From: Tubiluchus corallicola
Taxonomy: Eukaryota > Priapulida > Priapulimorpha > Priapulimorphida > Tubiluchidae
NCBI GenBank assembly: GCA_030141605.1
Contig: JAQGDQ010000009.1
Coordinates: 713,001-777,000, forward strand
Reading direction: 5' to 3'
DNA length: 64,000 bases
This document shows positions 13,401 to 26,023 of the stretch, one piece after another (within the stretch, counting starts at the first letter, position 1; the number at the start of each line of letters is the position of its first letter). Position numbers and translations under genes: made by a program. Below the pieces are notes generated by a model. The model searched no databases and was not told the origin of the DNA. It saw nothing but the letters and a program-made list of their open reading frames with translations.

Positions 13401-16400
13401 GAGAAAATATGCGTGTTAACACAGGTTATGAACAAGCCTTTTTAAAACTGCACTTTACTGAGATAAAAAACAAAACACCTAAACATTTAGTACCTTAGTT
13501 GTAAATTGGGTAAAATAAAAAGTAGAAATACTTTCAAAGCAAGATACTATTTCTTTGTAAAAAGTATATTAACAGGCTGGAAAGCAGCTCTACAAATTAA
13601 AAAACATTAAGTTGCTATTAGCCATTTCATAAACTTTGTGCAATGAAAGGGAAAGAAAAGGGAATTTTAAAGTATATCCCGAAAAATTTTCCATACAAAG
13701 TTATATTGCTTAGCATAATGCTTACATGTTCAAAAGACTTACGGAACTAGAAAAGAAAATTCTTAATAATTTAAAATGTTCGTGCTAACTGGTAAAACAT
13801 CACTGCGTCACAATCCCAGTGTGCACCATTGATTCACCAAAAAGCACATTATTGATCCTACTAACAATATAAAGTAGTTTATACTTTTACTTAGTACTGA
13901 AGAGTGTGCTACAAATGCTCTATTTTTTCAAACTTTCCGCTATATTATCTAAAATTGTTTCAAATGACTTACTATCAAATCACCCAACAGTAACTGCAGG
14001 AGTTTTAATTTATAAGTTTTATACATCTTTGCTGCTAATGTAAGGTCTGATTCAAAAAGTGATAGAAAATTGAAAATTGCAAACAATTTTTTTAAGCTTT
14101 GTGTATGAAGATTACTTTTTTAAAAGTGGGAATTAGTATCAGCTTTCACTAATTTATCAGTCTAAAAAGGTGCATTCCATACAAGACTTAAAAAACTTAG
14201 AAAATGTAACAAGAATGGCATAATGATAAAATACGAATTATGTCAAAGTTATACTTCAAGTTATTTAATTTCAAAATGAATATCTTCCCAGACATTTGTA
14301 ACGATGGTAGAGACAATAATACTTAACAGACAACAGAAAATGTAAAACTTTTTCCTACCTTGTACTTTTAGTTTCATTTTAGCAATTCCAGACAGCAGCT
14401 CCAGAGCAGCAAGAGAAATATTGAGATCGCTCTTCCAAGTCGAAATCAGACGATGGCAGACTAAATAGATTGACCGCACAAACAATGCTTGGGCTGTATC
14501 TATATGAAATTTCGAATAAGAAAGTAAAGTTTTTGGCACTAAAGGATAGAGGAGGGGGATGACAAAAAGAGCTAATCAAAGACTTACATTTCTTCGATTT
14601 TAACAAACGACTAAGGAGTATTTATCATCATCGAAAACGGGAATTTACATGTAACTTTTCACAAAAAGATGCAGTTTACCAAAATCCTTCGTCAGTGATG
14701 AAGCAGATTTAGCTGATTTGTCAGAATCCAGTGACCAATCACTTCCACTCTGCTTTGCCTGCACAGCTTCTATAAAAAGTGTAACTCGTATTAAGAAAAA
14801 AATGATAAAAAACAAAGGGTTCTTGCTAAAACTAACAAGGATGCGGTCCTTATAACTCAATCTCTTCTTGTCTCACATATTAAAGTATAAACATGTTTAT
14901 AAAACTATACAGTCAACTTAGCTGTCTGCTAGGTAACCAGAAGAAACAACTATGAGTTAAGCAAAATGCAGAAAAGCCAATCGAAATTTAATATTGGAAT
15001 CGAGTTAACTCAAAGAAAATCTGAAATTACCAGACAGACTTAGAGGAAAACAGGATGATTTTTCATGAGCTACTCCTCCGCTTTGAGAATGGTAAAAAGT
15101 ACACATTTTAAGGCCAGTAATAATACCAAAGCGTTTTTGGTAATTAAATAAAAAGTTAAAACTGTAATTAATAGCAGGCAAGCCCAGTTAGTGATACAAC
15201 ACAATTGAACATAATTTTCAACAGCGCAAACATTTCATGAGCACATTACATGTGTTTGCAAAAGGAAAAAATTGAATCAATATGTTACTGCACAACACAT
15301 AGTGTGATATACAAAAACTCGGCAAATTTCAAGTTTAAATATGAAATTTCAAATTTAGCATTGTGCTCACGCATGAGATCTCGCACTTGTGCACTACATC
15401 ACAACTAAACAGCCCGATCTGAGAGGTGCAATACCTGTTTTTTTGTGCAACGAGTTTTCAGTATACAGGTGCTAGTGGCCATCTAACTAGAGAATGGTGA
15501 AACACGTAGCAGCAAAAAACCAGTGGCGAAAATGCAAAAATAGGTTTCTTTGAAAATAATTTTTTCATGCAAGTCATTCTTGAAAAAACGCTATGTTCCT
15601 TTTTGATATTTTACAGAGTAAATTGTTTTGAGCTATCACTTAAAATTGGGCTCACTTTTCCTTTAATTATATTCAACTGCATATTTTTATGATGATAACA
15701 TTCCTTAGAAGGCAACAAAACTAATACTAGCTTAATCAAGTGAATATCAGTCATATAACTGTGGGTTATGATTAAATCTTTTTATAAACTTACCTTCAGG
15801 TACTAACAGAGTAGATGAGTCATGAACAACATTCAAATCATCTTGTACAGGTGTTTGGTCTACCTCCTCACAGAGAGCAGAGTCCTGCACGCAGAACAGC
15901 AAACCACCTAGAAAAAAAAACTTAATTAAACTATGTCACTGCAGTCTCTTAGCTACAAACTGGGTATTTGTTTTAGATTGATTTAACAATTCAGATAAAC
16001 TTTTCTTTTTATTGAAAAAGGGATAATTTCATTAGTTTTTATCAAGAAAAAGTTTTTAATAATAACAATGCAAAAACGTTTACTACTGCTTTGCAATTGA
16101 AAAGGAGAGAACAAAGTTAAGCCACTTCACAGTGGCCAGTTAAGATTGTTAAATTCATTTTTTAATAAAAGCCAAATTTCAACCAAAGTTCGCACAAATA
16201 AACTTATGCACGAATTTTTTTTTTTTGCAAAAGCCAAAATTATGCAAAAAAGATAAAATCCAAACAGCTAGAACTAATTAATGTTGAAAAGTTTACCTAA
16301 TAACATTTGTGTATTCACTGATTCAACTTCCATCTGTAGTGCATTAACAACAAGATTTACAAGGCGGGATCTCATGAATAAACATGTTATTGGTTGCTGG

Positions 16401-19400
16401 TTCGACCCCTTTAGAATTTCTATAAAATATTTTAGTAAACAGAATTAGACAAAATGCAAAAGGGAATTAAGAAACCGAAAACCTGTTTGCAGTTTAATTA
16501 TGACATAAAGATGTACAAGCAATGAATAAACACAAACAACAACAAAAGACATTATTGGTGTTTTAGACTTTGTTATTAGACTTCTTTTTCTGCGTAATCA
16601 ATCTTTAACCTATTCACTGGCAATTTGTACTGCAGTTGGAAATGGGGAAGATTTTCAGAAAATAAAAAGTTGTTACTATTACAGATACTGTACAGACTAC
16701 AGATTATTGCAAAATCACTGCCAGTTTTATTGTCACAATTATCATTGCCACCATCATAGCTGTTGCCACCACCACCACCATTACGAGTACCACCATTTTC
16801 ATCACGTCATTTCAAAAGTAGTTTTGTGTTGTAGTTTTGCTACTGGGGTACGTGTTAATTAATTGCATATTAGACATGACGGTAGTCTTGTCATACAGGT
16901 AATAAGAGTGACATTTTCATGACAAAAGATTCTTGCCATACAGGCAGTGAAGTGGTTAATGTACAAGTAACTGTTACACATGACTACCCTCGTTCTGAAA
17001 ATGGCTACTTCTATGAATATATTGTAAACTTTAAGCAACATGGATACCTTTTATAGGCAGATGTCTAAAGTGAAGTGGAAGTGCCAGCATTGAAAGCAAT
17101 AGATGTATAGATGCCCGTCTCAACTCCACTAGTGAAATACTAGGATGCAATCTAAAACATTTAAGTTAATTTAACGTACTGTAACAGATAATGACACATT
17201 TTTTTGCGGGGGAGTAATGAATCAATTAATCAGGTTTTTCTAAAACAGAAGCTTTTTAAATACATATACTGTAATATGTAAAATATAATTACCTGAACCT
17301 TGGTTCCTTCTCAGAAAGAACCAATTCTAGTGCACATACAAGATTGGGGAGCAGCACCATGATACCTTCTAAATCTGTTCGAAACAAGTTCGATGAGTTG
17401 AATAAGATTGAACTCAATACTGGACTGCTAAGATGCTGTAAAAAAGATCTCAAATAAAGAGAATATCAGAGAATAAAGAGTTAGCAGTTATGCACCACAC
17501 ACTAAGTCATTGCTTAACAAGGCTAATGCGATACAGCAAAACATAACGTTAAGCAAAATGTCGTTAAATGAAACCAAAGCTTCCGTAGAAAGTAAAGCAG
17601 AAGAAGTGAGATACTTTCCAGATATAAAAATCAATGCTGCGTAGTTTGTATAAATTAAACGATTTATGAGTTTTATTCATATTTCTACTAATAAATTTCT
17701 CTCTGCTTGATTGAAGCAATCTATTTTTGTTAAGAGTACATAGCTAGTGTTTTTTCATTAACAATGAAACCCTACACAATTAGCTGTTAAATACTGCATA
17801 GTAAAAGCCCAGTCCTGGGATGACTTTGGAAAAATTTCACCTAGATGCTGGTTGCTATAGCAACAGACAAAATTCGTTTGTATAAATTTTGTACCCAGGT
17901 GCCTAGAGGTGTCTATATCTCAAATAGATCTCGCACTTAGGCTGGCTTTTAGCAGTCAGTCAGGGGTAAAAACATAAACAATAATTGTACTGTTTTCTAT
18001 TATTAGTGTGTTTCTAAAACAGAATAACGCAATTAATATTGTTTTACTGCTTCAAGTTAGATAAAAAAGTTGTTGATAAAATAAAAATGGCTTTGAGCAA
18101 AGTAAAAAAAATCGTAGTTAAACTAAAACAGGTGTTAAATGTTCAGCATCATTAAAACAAGACATCACTAAATAGGGGAGTATTTAAGCGAAGACTTACT
18201 GTACTAAAAAACATTACAATTACAAAAATGCTGCTTTAATGTATCACAAACAAAAAAAGCAAAGAACAAAATGATGTTAATATATTACTCACCTCATTAA
18301 GCAATAGCCCTTGTTTTAAAACAATATAAAATCGTGCATAATACACCGGTAGGATTCTCTCTCCAGTTTTGTGAGAACAAAAAATACGGCACAAGGTGCC
18401 TAGAGCCTCGGCTCGACCGGAATCATAACTAGTTTCCATGTCTAGAAAATCAGCCGTGACAGGGACAAAGGTAGATGCAGATGACGAAGTCGATGAGTAG
18501 CCACCAACAAACGAGCTTGACCGCCGTCCATCAGGAATGTCTACAATGTAGAACACATTTAAATAGAGCAGTACATAAAGACCAATAAACAAGTAGAAAA
18601 AACACTCAAAAGGCCGAGTTATAATCTGTAAATAGTGTGTTAAATGATGAGGAAACAAGACTGATACGATAAGAAAACAGTATATAAATAAATTAAAAAA
18701 TTAATAATAATTTTGCACAATGGAGCATAATTACAAAACAAAACAAAACACAATTTAGTAAGACAATAAATGTGCCAATTTTTTTACAAAATTGGGATGC
18801 TAGTACTAATAACATCAATAATAAACTACAATAATTTCAATTTAAGTAGCAACTATGAAGCACTTGCCTTTCACTAACTCATAAGGCAGTGGACACTTTA
18901 CCATAGCTGCCTCAAACAGCCAGTCACCAAGCAAATGCAGAATGCTGTTACACTTGGGCCGTCCAGTGGCAAGGGTTTTCTGCAAGTCTAGTGAGAGCGG
19001 CACGAAGGTGACAGTAGGAGTGATGGGTGTACTCAGCTGTTTCGGTAGATTCGAGGAAGAGCTGCCCGGTTTATCTGAAATATTAAAGTTAAATTTCCGT
19101 TTCACATTTTCTTGAACTGAAATTCTACAATTAATTACACTAAACAACAAAACTGCAATTTGGTGATGCAATTTCATTTTTTGGAAATTAACATTTTTTT
19201 ATAACAAACTGATATAGCAGTTTCTTGTTGCAAAGTAATAACAACTGCATACTGCATTCCTGAATATGCCTTAATGATATGTAGGGTTGCTAAATGACAC
19301 AAACTTTTGCAATGCGATAATGATGCGATGAGATACCTTTTCAAATGATATATGATATCGAACATCTGATAATATGATACGATAAATTATTTCGAACCAT

Positions 19401-22400
19401 AAAACCGATGCTGAACATGTGGTTAGTTATTGTGCGAGGTGCATTACAGTGTATTACTGTGCCGTATTTTTGCAACCCGTTTCCCGATTAACATGTAGAT
19501 ACGTATAATCTACAACAAATTTCTCTTCTTTGTTTAGTCATAAATTATTTTTTTTTGGTTATAAAATAATGTTAATATGTGAGCTGCGACAGATAGATAC
19601 ATTACACATAATCTATTGCTACATGATATGTTTATTTGCGTGAGATGCACTGCCTCCACATAACGAGGGAAATGCCTCAAAAAATAGCAGCATTCGCATG
19701 TCATTAAACCAATTGAAGGCAGCTGATATTGCAGGATGAAAGTAAAAGAAAATAATTCGAATATGAATAACTCTTTTGTTAATTTTGTGTGTACTTCCAA
19801 TGCATATATGAATAAGCAAAAATGAAGTGTTTTTATAAAAATGAGCGATAAGCAGCGATACGCACCAAATTCGATATGATAACGATATTCCTAGAATAAT
19901 ATCGATACGATAAAAACAAATTTTTTGTATTAATATGATAATCTATAATTATCGACATGATAATTATCCATATGTATCTGCTGACATCGCTAATGACAAG
20001 TGCCATTCAACTGTGTCATTTAAAAATATGAATGAAAATTAAAAAATATTCAATTAATTTTTGATCGATCTACTCAAAACCAACCTCAATGCACACGGGA
20101 AAAACGAGACACTGGCCAATGATAAATAAAATTGCAAAGAACAACAGTTGCTAAGATTAGCCATACAATGTAAAAGTGACCTCTATGTTCCGCACTACTG
20201 CCAGGAAAGAGGAACAATAGGTAGCCTGGTCATAGCTAAAAACAGCAAGAAATCATACAAACTTTTGCCGCTAAGCTTTTTCTTCTGTAATGGAGGTGTG
20301 CTGTTTGGAGCAGGAGTGAGCTGTTTACTTGCAGGCAAAGGGCCTGGATCTTTCATCTCTGGTTGTTGGATTCCTTAAAAATTACAGTCAGTTACAATAA
20401 GAATGATAGAAGAAAAGGGAAAGGTAAAATTACAGACATCTCAACACAACTTGCCATGTATTTAATAAAGCAGAGGAAAATTTTCAAATGTATTTTATCA
20501 CTCAAAGTATTAAGGACAATGTGTTAAACTGACAATATCAAAGGCGCTACTGTATCAACATTTTTATTATGAACTACCACAAATACAAATAAGCAAACAA
20601 TGTAAATGTGCATTTTTTTACTTTTACTGGGTAATAGTCGATTTTTTTACATTGTCTAAAGAAATTTTTAAAACATTCAAATATAGAAACAGTGCTTTTG
20701 CACACACCGAGAAAAGCATCCACTAGAGTTGAAATACCCTTCATGGCTTTCAAGAAGATGTCTGGCAGATTGTTAAGACATGAATGGTTTGATGCTCGAA
20801 GGATTCCCTACAACAAGATTGACAATACATTGGCAAGAAATTACACAAATCGACTGACAACGGTTTCGAATCATTATATTCAGTGTTTATCACAAATGTT
20901 CATTAACTTCTGGGTGAACATTTGTTATTGGTTACACAGTAAGCCCTGGCTTAAAGACGCTAATAAGTCATTATACGAAACAATACATAATGACGCCATT
21001 ATATGAAACAATGCCTTCCATAGAAAACAATGCATTCAGTTGCATGCCGTACGTAAAGATCAATAATGCTTGGCCTATGTAAATGTCTCAGTTGTATTGC
21101 AAACAAAAATGAATAATGCTTGGCACATGAATGAAATACCTAATGACGTTTATTTCTGACAATTTTTTAACTAAAATTGTTGTCTTAGTTATAAGAACTA
21201 AAATTTACAGTAAAATTTCAATGTGAAACATAAGCTTTCTTTTTTGTATACATGTATCTCTGATTGTTCACCTTGAGCCATTTCTTTCTTTTCTTTCTGT
21301 GCTTGTTTTTCAAAAAAATCTAACTTTAGTTGCACAGACTCTTTCTGTTTTCTGCTAAAACTTTTTCGTAATACTATAAAGCATTAGCAATATCACGGTT
21401 CACTTATGAACTTCATTCTCTATCTGGATTATTTTTGTACAAAATTTCAAGTCCAGCATTCTAATTTTTAAAATGTGTTTTACTAAACGTTCCTAAGAAA
21501 TGTTTCTAGTGTTGTTTTCTGACAAAGTAAATGCACATGAGGTGAACGCAGCATAATTAACTCAGCAATGTAACATCAGAGAATTTTATCAGATGAATTC
21601 CATCTCTACGAAGGAATTACCAAGTGGCCAGCAATGAATCATCATTGCTTACTTACCTAGAAGGATAAATTATTATCAAGATTTCTGTTAATATTGGCAT
21701 TTCATAAGTCACGAGAGCAGCAAACAAATTCTTTGTCAAAACAAAACATGCATCACTGAGTGAATAAATGATGTCAAAAGATCAGCATAATTAAAATGAG
21801 GAGTTATAGTATGTGAATGATTACCCTAGGCTTGTCATACGAATATTCACTGTTGACTTGCTGTTCCCACTCCTGAAACTTGGGAGTTTGACTAACTATG
21901 TCTGGATTACACAAGTTGACTGGATTACTCATAATGTGCAGAAAACGAAACCAGCTTTGTGCTACACGATCATTGTCCATCTCTATTGGTGTTATAGGTT
22001 GATCATCTTCAGCTGCAATAGTTCACGTTTCCGTAATAGAAGAGCTTGTGGTAGAACCAGGCGTGGAACTTTACTCATATCAAGAATAACCCACTAATAT
22101 CAGGCAATGAATTAGCAGAGCTATTTTGTATTTCGTATTTAGTAAAGTGGGCAATCTTTCTATGCTTTTTACAGATATATATACATACACTTCAGTAAAA
22201 ATCCTAGTATTTATTAGAATACTTTAGTTTAAAACATCACATAATCCAAGAAAACTAATACTGATGGTAAATTATGCCCAAAGCCACAGCATTTGGTGAC
22301 AATTTCAATGTAACAGGCCTCTGACTACTACTGAAGATAGCTATCATGTGAAAACGTTACCAAAAGCAATTTACCCTAACAAATATATGAAAATATATAT

Positions 22401-25400
22401 ACATACATATTTTCAACTGTGGAAAGTTTGGTCCGTACATGATACGTAACATCCTAGCGGTCAGCAATAGGTTAACCCGATTCCACTGTTCAACGAGTGC
22501 CACATGATGGCGCCAGTTGAGGCACATGCAACGAAATGTCTTCCACATTGGCGGTGACGGGAAGGACCTGGCACATGCCAGTAACCACATTTCAAACAGC
22601 ACACTGACAATACGCTTCACTAATTGATCTCCAAGGCCATCTGAAGGCAAATAAAAAACAACACACTCTGTTCTTTAATATGTTAGAACATGCAGTGAGT
22701 CACAGAAGTTAACAAGTACTAGTAAATAAAGTACAAGTATGTTTAGTATTCTTTCTAATCTAAACATATTTGTCCAAATTATAACATGCCTTACAAACAG
22801 ATTGTTTTAGCCTTGCAGTTTGACACAATCACATTACTGTTTTCTGGCTATATGAAATTACTGTGTTTAACAGGCAGCCAGTACAATTTTAGTTTTAGTG
22901 ACTAAATCATAGTATATTATTTAACACAGATAGCTTTCAAGTTTATTCTAAATGCAATATGCACCAGATAATGTCAAGCAAATAAAAGGCAAGTAATTTT
23001 CAAAAACTTACAGGGTATTCAGTGGGCCTATCTTTTTTATCAGTAATTATGAGTATTTCACAAATCAGGTATAATGAAAATTAAAAACATTTATGTTGAA
23101 AAATTGTGGCACTGAAGTTAGTAAAAATTTATGAATGTAATTCTATCATTCAAATGCTACTTAAATGACATATCATTCAACAAATGGCAAATAATATAAA
23201 CTTGCAATACTTTATGCCTTAGCTTGCTATTCTCTTAGATCATGCTTATTAACAAAAGCAGGGCAACAATGGTTAGTTTATGCAGCTAAAGTTGTTATGC
23301 ATTCACAAAAACAAAAAAATCACTACTACCAAATTAAAATGGCTACAATAGCAGTGCAGTAAAGCAAAAGCAGTAGTAATTGATTATAGTAACTGCTTTT
23401 TACCACATACCTTTCACGGTCGGAGGAGATAAAAGGGTGTCGTTTATAGCAAGCAAAAACTGTAGTAGTATGTTCCATGTTTCAGGAAGCATGAGCTGAG
23501 AATCCTTGGCCACGGTTTCAATCATTCTCAGAACACGATGACACATGATTACTTGATGCTTTACTAAATCTGTATCTAAAGATGATGATAAGATATAAAT
23601 CAAGCAAGCTTTCACTGATAATTGGCATGAATTTAAAAGCAGGTAGGTCTACATAAGTGTAATGAAAGATATCAACCCGAACACTTCACGTCCAACTAAA
23701 ACTAGCCTAACTGGGTGAAATGTTAGTTTTTAAATCTAAACAGAAACTATTGTTCTATTTTCAAAGAAATGGATTTTGAAAACCATAAAAGTTGAAACAG
23801 CAAAAGTTAAAGAGTAAGAAAAGGCAATTTTAAACCATGTTCAAAAAATTTTACACACAAAGTTATATTACTCAGCATTGTGCTTACCTACATGAAAGAC
23901 TTATGTAACTAGAAAAGAGCATTCTCAGTAATTTGAGACATTTGTGCCAACTGGTAAAATACCACTGACTCACCAGCCCAGTGTGCACCACTGACTCAAC
24001 AAAAAAGAATTTGTGATCTTGTTGACAAGATACAGGAATTCATACTTTTGTTTAGTTAGCGAAGAGTGTTCCGATTACTTATCAAACTTTACGCAATGTT
24101 ATTTAAACTTGTCTTCAACAACTTATCGTTAAAATGGCTGCACCTAACGGCCGTCGCAGAAGTTTAAATATACAAGTTTTATATAGCGTTACTGTTAATG
24201 CAAGGCCGATGTGCAATAAGACAACATGTAAGTGATGTAAAATTGCAAGATAAATTTTTAAGCTTTGTTTATGAATAGCGTTTACACGTGCTTTAAATAA
24301 CTATTCACTTGATCAACCAAAGTTAGCTATAGTGGGATGACTATGACATGCATTAAATTTTTGACAAGAAATGTAGCAGTAGTCATGTGCCTGCCAGCGC
24401 TCTGATTCATTCAGTTTCTACGAAAGAAAACAGATTTTTTTGTCAATAACAGACTGCATGTAAATCTAAGTAAAGTGTATATGTAACATTTCATAAACAG
24501 GCCGTATAAAAAGCTAATCTTGATAAATAAAGCTTAAATTAGCATTATTATCTTGATTTCTGTGATGAGTAGCAGATCAACAACAACTTTATAGTTTCCA
24601 CAAACTGCATTATACAGTTGCAGCTCTTAAAATACATTAATTCTTTAAGCTGTATATCAGAAAAACGTTTTGAATTAAGCAACCAAGTTGTCTGCAGATA
24701 AACCTAGTGTAGGATTAGAAGCATTTAACTATGCCTCGTTATATACAAGTCATGTGCACATAACATTTATACAAAACTTCCACGATAGTAGACTTATATA
24801 TTATTTTCTTCGTGGTAAAGGTAAACTAATGGTTTTACAACATTTCTAGCTGATCCAAGTTCTACAATTCAAAGAAATAGCCTTTTATCATGAGATGTAT
24901 TCTCCAACGTTTGCATTAGCATCTCTTTAAATCTGAGATACACAACACTTTGGTAAAATTTAATGAATCAAAGACAGTAAAAACTAACTTGTATCTAGCC
25001 TTGGTATGAACAAACTGTAGAAATGCCGAATAATTGTTTGGGTATAAGTGTTTGGGTCCTCCAGAACGGGAATTGGCACACATTCCTTGGGGGCCATCAT
25101 CGCCGATAGCCATTCACAATAGACATTTACACAATCACGGATTGTTTCATGTTCAGTTAGAGGGAGGCCTAGACCATGCCATAAAACCTAGATAATAATA
25201 TTTAAATAAGATTGTGAAAAATTTACGCATACTAGAACTAAATCCACCATTTCCTGATTGCTAGCTGGCTTCGTAAGCTGGTAAGTTGCAGCATGTCTTA
25301 GATACAACAAGAACTAGAATTTTACCAAGTTTTTGTTTTTTCTTACCTAAACTTGAACTTGTTATGAAAATACGACAAAGCAATTAAAATAGCTATTTCA

Positions 25401-26023
25401 TATAATGTTTGGGCAAATTTTGAAAGTATTTTCGTTACATTAGAACACTGAACAGACATTTGCTATAAACACTAATGAACTCAGGAAATAAAATAATCTA
25501 GAGCATCTAAGTGGGTAATAATGTTACTGAGGATCACAGATGTGCTTTGCCATATTATTAATTAATCACATCTCATTATTAGCCAAATTAAGTTTTGCAT
25601 ATTAGTACATACAAACCCTGCTAATAGAGGGTTTATGTACATACTTTTATATTTTTCACTAAACGAGATTCAATAAATTAATAATTGTTTTCTTGCTCTT
25701 TCTCTCTCTCTCTTCTAAATCCAGCAAATACTATTTGCGATAAACACTTTCCTTTTATTAAAAACTGCCTCACTATAAATATTTTTCACTACCAAACACC
25801 AGTGATAAGCATCACTTACTTCCATGGTCCAATCAACTTGTTTCTCTGAATTCAGTTGGCTTGTCTCACATTCACTTGTGCTGATGCTCAAATGCCTTGC
25901 TAACGATTTCACAATGCTGCTTGCCACATCTTTCCCTACCGAACTCGGAAAGTTCTCCAGCACGCTAGTCTGCCCAACATTGCTCGCTATTACAGATTCC
26001 AATGATGCCCACTCAGAATACAT
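1532..26023 (-). CDS. RALGAPB: Ral GTPase-activating protein subunit beta (29 coding exons; C-terminal end outside window)
   Basis: Non-catalytic beta subunit of the RalGAP complex, which in mammals pairs with RALGAPA1 or RALGAPA2 to stimulate GTP hydrolysis on RalA/RalB. I recognise it by colinear similarity to the vertebrate protein from the start ([12 protein letters not shown]) through VKWTMEV-like, [62 protein letters not shown] and QPLGNEQ to the RapGAP-like domain ([31 protein letters not shown]). All 29 exons have GT-AG (one GC-AG) junctions with consistent phase, total 4,469 coding bases, about 1,489 residues; human is about 1,494 in full. The last RapGAP segment is not in 1-1531, so the gene continues left beyond the edge. 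Start ATG at 26021-26023. Exons are listed in the three block entries. Confidence 0.95.
3985..4440 (+). mobile_element. Family B MITE-like repeat, copy 1
   Basis: Diverged copy of a repeat also seen near 13625, 23815, 44325, 52608 and 59750. Shared landmarks in order: CTTCATAAATAA, TTAGCAGTAACGCTGTATAA, AACTTCTGCAATGACTGTTAG, CACTCTTCGCTAACTAAGC, an ACCATTTTACCAAGTGG block, then AAGTCTTTCAAAAAGCATAATG. It has no coding capacity. It lies in the 3.0-kb RALGAPB intron 26. Confidence 0.65.
8185..8542. mobile_element. Foldback (long inverted repeat) element
   Basis: The left arm (about 8185-8350) and right arm (about 8385-8542) are inverted copies of each other with roughly 85% identity over some 150 bases, separated by only about 35 bases. 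Matching landmarks include CAATGGCTATTGTTGA, GCAGACTTGCA, GACTTTCACAA (ACTTTCACAA on the left) and ATAAACTAATGAAT. No reading frame. This is a foldback MITE or an unresolved palindromic duplication in RALGAPB intron 23 (7177-8782). Confidence 0.8.
9028..9298. mobile_element. Family C MITE (Tigger/pogo-like termini), copy 1
   Basis: Ends in TTAACGCCGTTAAGCAAGAACTTACTG followed by TA, given here as the reverse complement CAGTAAGTTCTTGCTTAACG. The left end, AAGTTCTCACTTGACGAC, matches that terminus in inverted form. The CAGTNNNN...CTTAACG terminus and TA flank suggest a pogo/Tigger-type Tc1-mariner MITE (inference). It lies in a RALGAPB intron. Confidence 0.5.
9299..9352. repeat. TA/TG-rich microsatellite
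   Basis: Alternating TATA and ACACATATATGTGTATG sequence directly after the family C element. It is largely self-complementary and may have grown from the TA target site. Confidence 0.6.
11104..17435 (-). CDS. RALGAPB: RALGAPB exons 10-20 (central region)
   Basis: Exons: 17293-17435, 17048-17151, 16297-16419, 15794-15907, 14680-14769, 14359-14538, 13170-13396, 12228-12338, 11891-12068, 11549-11637, 11104-11225. They encode [47 protein letters not shown], an acidic linker (exons 13-14, least conserved), the [16 protein letters not shown] helix, [86 protein letters not shown], and [14 protein letters not shown]. Every junction keeps phase. Confidence 0.93.
13625..14130 (-). mobile_element. Family B MITE-like repeat, copy 2
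   Basis: Reverse-orientation copy of family B. It aligns with 23815-24295 through GTTATATTGCTTAGCATAATG, ACTGGTAAAA, CCAGTGTGCACCA and TTTATACTTTTACTTAGT. It accounts for most of the 962-base RALGAPB intron 15. Confidence 0.7.
15042..15667 (+). mobile_element. Family A MITE, copy 1
   Basis: About 626 bases, alignable with 46889-47469 (same orientation) and 34307-35066 (inverted). Termini are AGAGGAAAACAGGATG and, inverted, TTAAAGGAAAAGTGAGCC, giving terminal inverted repeats of about a dozen bases (consensus TTAAAGGAAAAC). Internal landmarks: CCAAAGCGTTTTTGGTAATT, CATGAGATCTCGCACTTGTG and TACAGGTGCTAGTGGCCA. No coding capacity. It occupies RALGAPB intron 13. Confidence 0.75.
17500..18201. 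mobile_element. Family C element, about 700 bp copy
   Basis: Left end CACTAAGTCATTGCTTAAC and right end (inverted) CAGTAAGTCTTCGCTTAAA are recognisably the same terminus, with TA following on the right. No intact transposase frame. It fills most of RALGAPB intron 9 (17436-18292). Confidence 0.5.
18293..26023 (-). CDS. RALGAPB: RALGAPB exons 1-9 (N-terminal third)
   Basis: Exons by position: 25820-26023, 24989-25187, 23411-23575, 22407-22640, 21825-22012, 20708-20807, 20263-20373, 18868-19074, 18293-18540. They encode the N-terminus (MYSEW), the [14 protein letters not shown] block, [78 protein letters not shown], a Pro/Ser-rich linker, [17 protein letters not shown] and [20 protein letters not shown]. 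Phases after each exon are 0,1,1,1,0,1,1,1,0. The exon 8 donor is AAAG|GCAAGT, a GC-AG intron: the nearby GT would break the frame. Confidence 0.93.
19282..19992. mobile_element. hAT-like MITE (about 711 bp)
   Basis: The left end TAGGGTTGCTAAATGAC and the inverted right end TAGCGATGTCAGCAGATAC are similar short termini. Flanks ATGATATG and ATGACAAG agree at 6 of 8 bases, like an old 8-bp target duplication. Both subterminal regions are rich in GATAAT/GATACGATA motifs. No intact transposase is visible. It sits in RALGAPB intron 7. Confidence 0.5.
20937..21130. mobile_element. Family C fragment
   Basis: Begins CAGTAAGCCCTGGCTTAAAG, matching the family C terminus, and continues into degenerate TNATGACG/ACGAAACAAT repeats. 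The right boundary is not clear. Confidence 0.35.
23815..24295 (-). mobile_element. Family B MITE-like repeat, copy 3 (reference-like copy)
   Basis: Longest clean copy of family B, about 480 bases in RALGAPB intron 2. Reading the minus strand: TTTAAAGCACGTG, ATTCATAAACAAAGCTTAA, TAACAGTAACGCTATATAAA, CGACGGCCGTTAGGTGCAGC, CACTCTTCGCTAACTAAAC, TCTTGTCAACAAGATC, AGTCTTTCATGTAGGTAAGC. No coding capacity and only a weak TTTAAAG terminal repeat, so MITE is an inference. Confidence 0.7.

Noticed and set aside
21240-21375. Minus-strand coding-like stretch ([20 protein letters not shown])
   Set aside because: Inside a RALGAPB intron, bounded by stops, does not fit between exons 5 and 6, which already join in phase. 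Probably decayed transposon protein.
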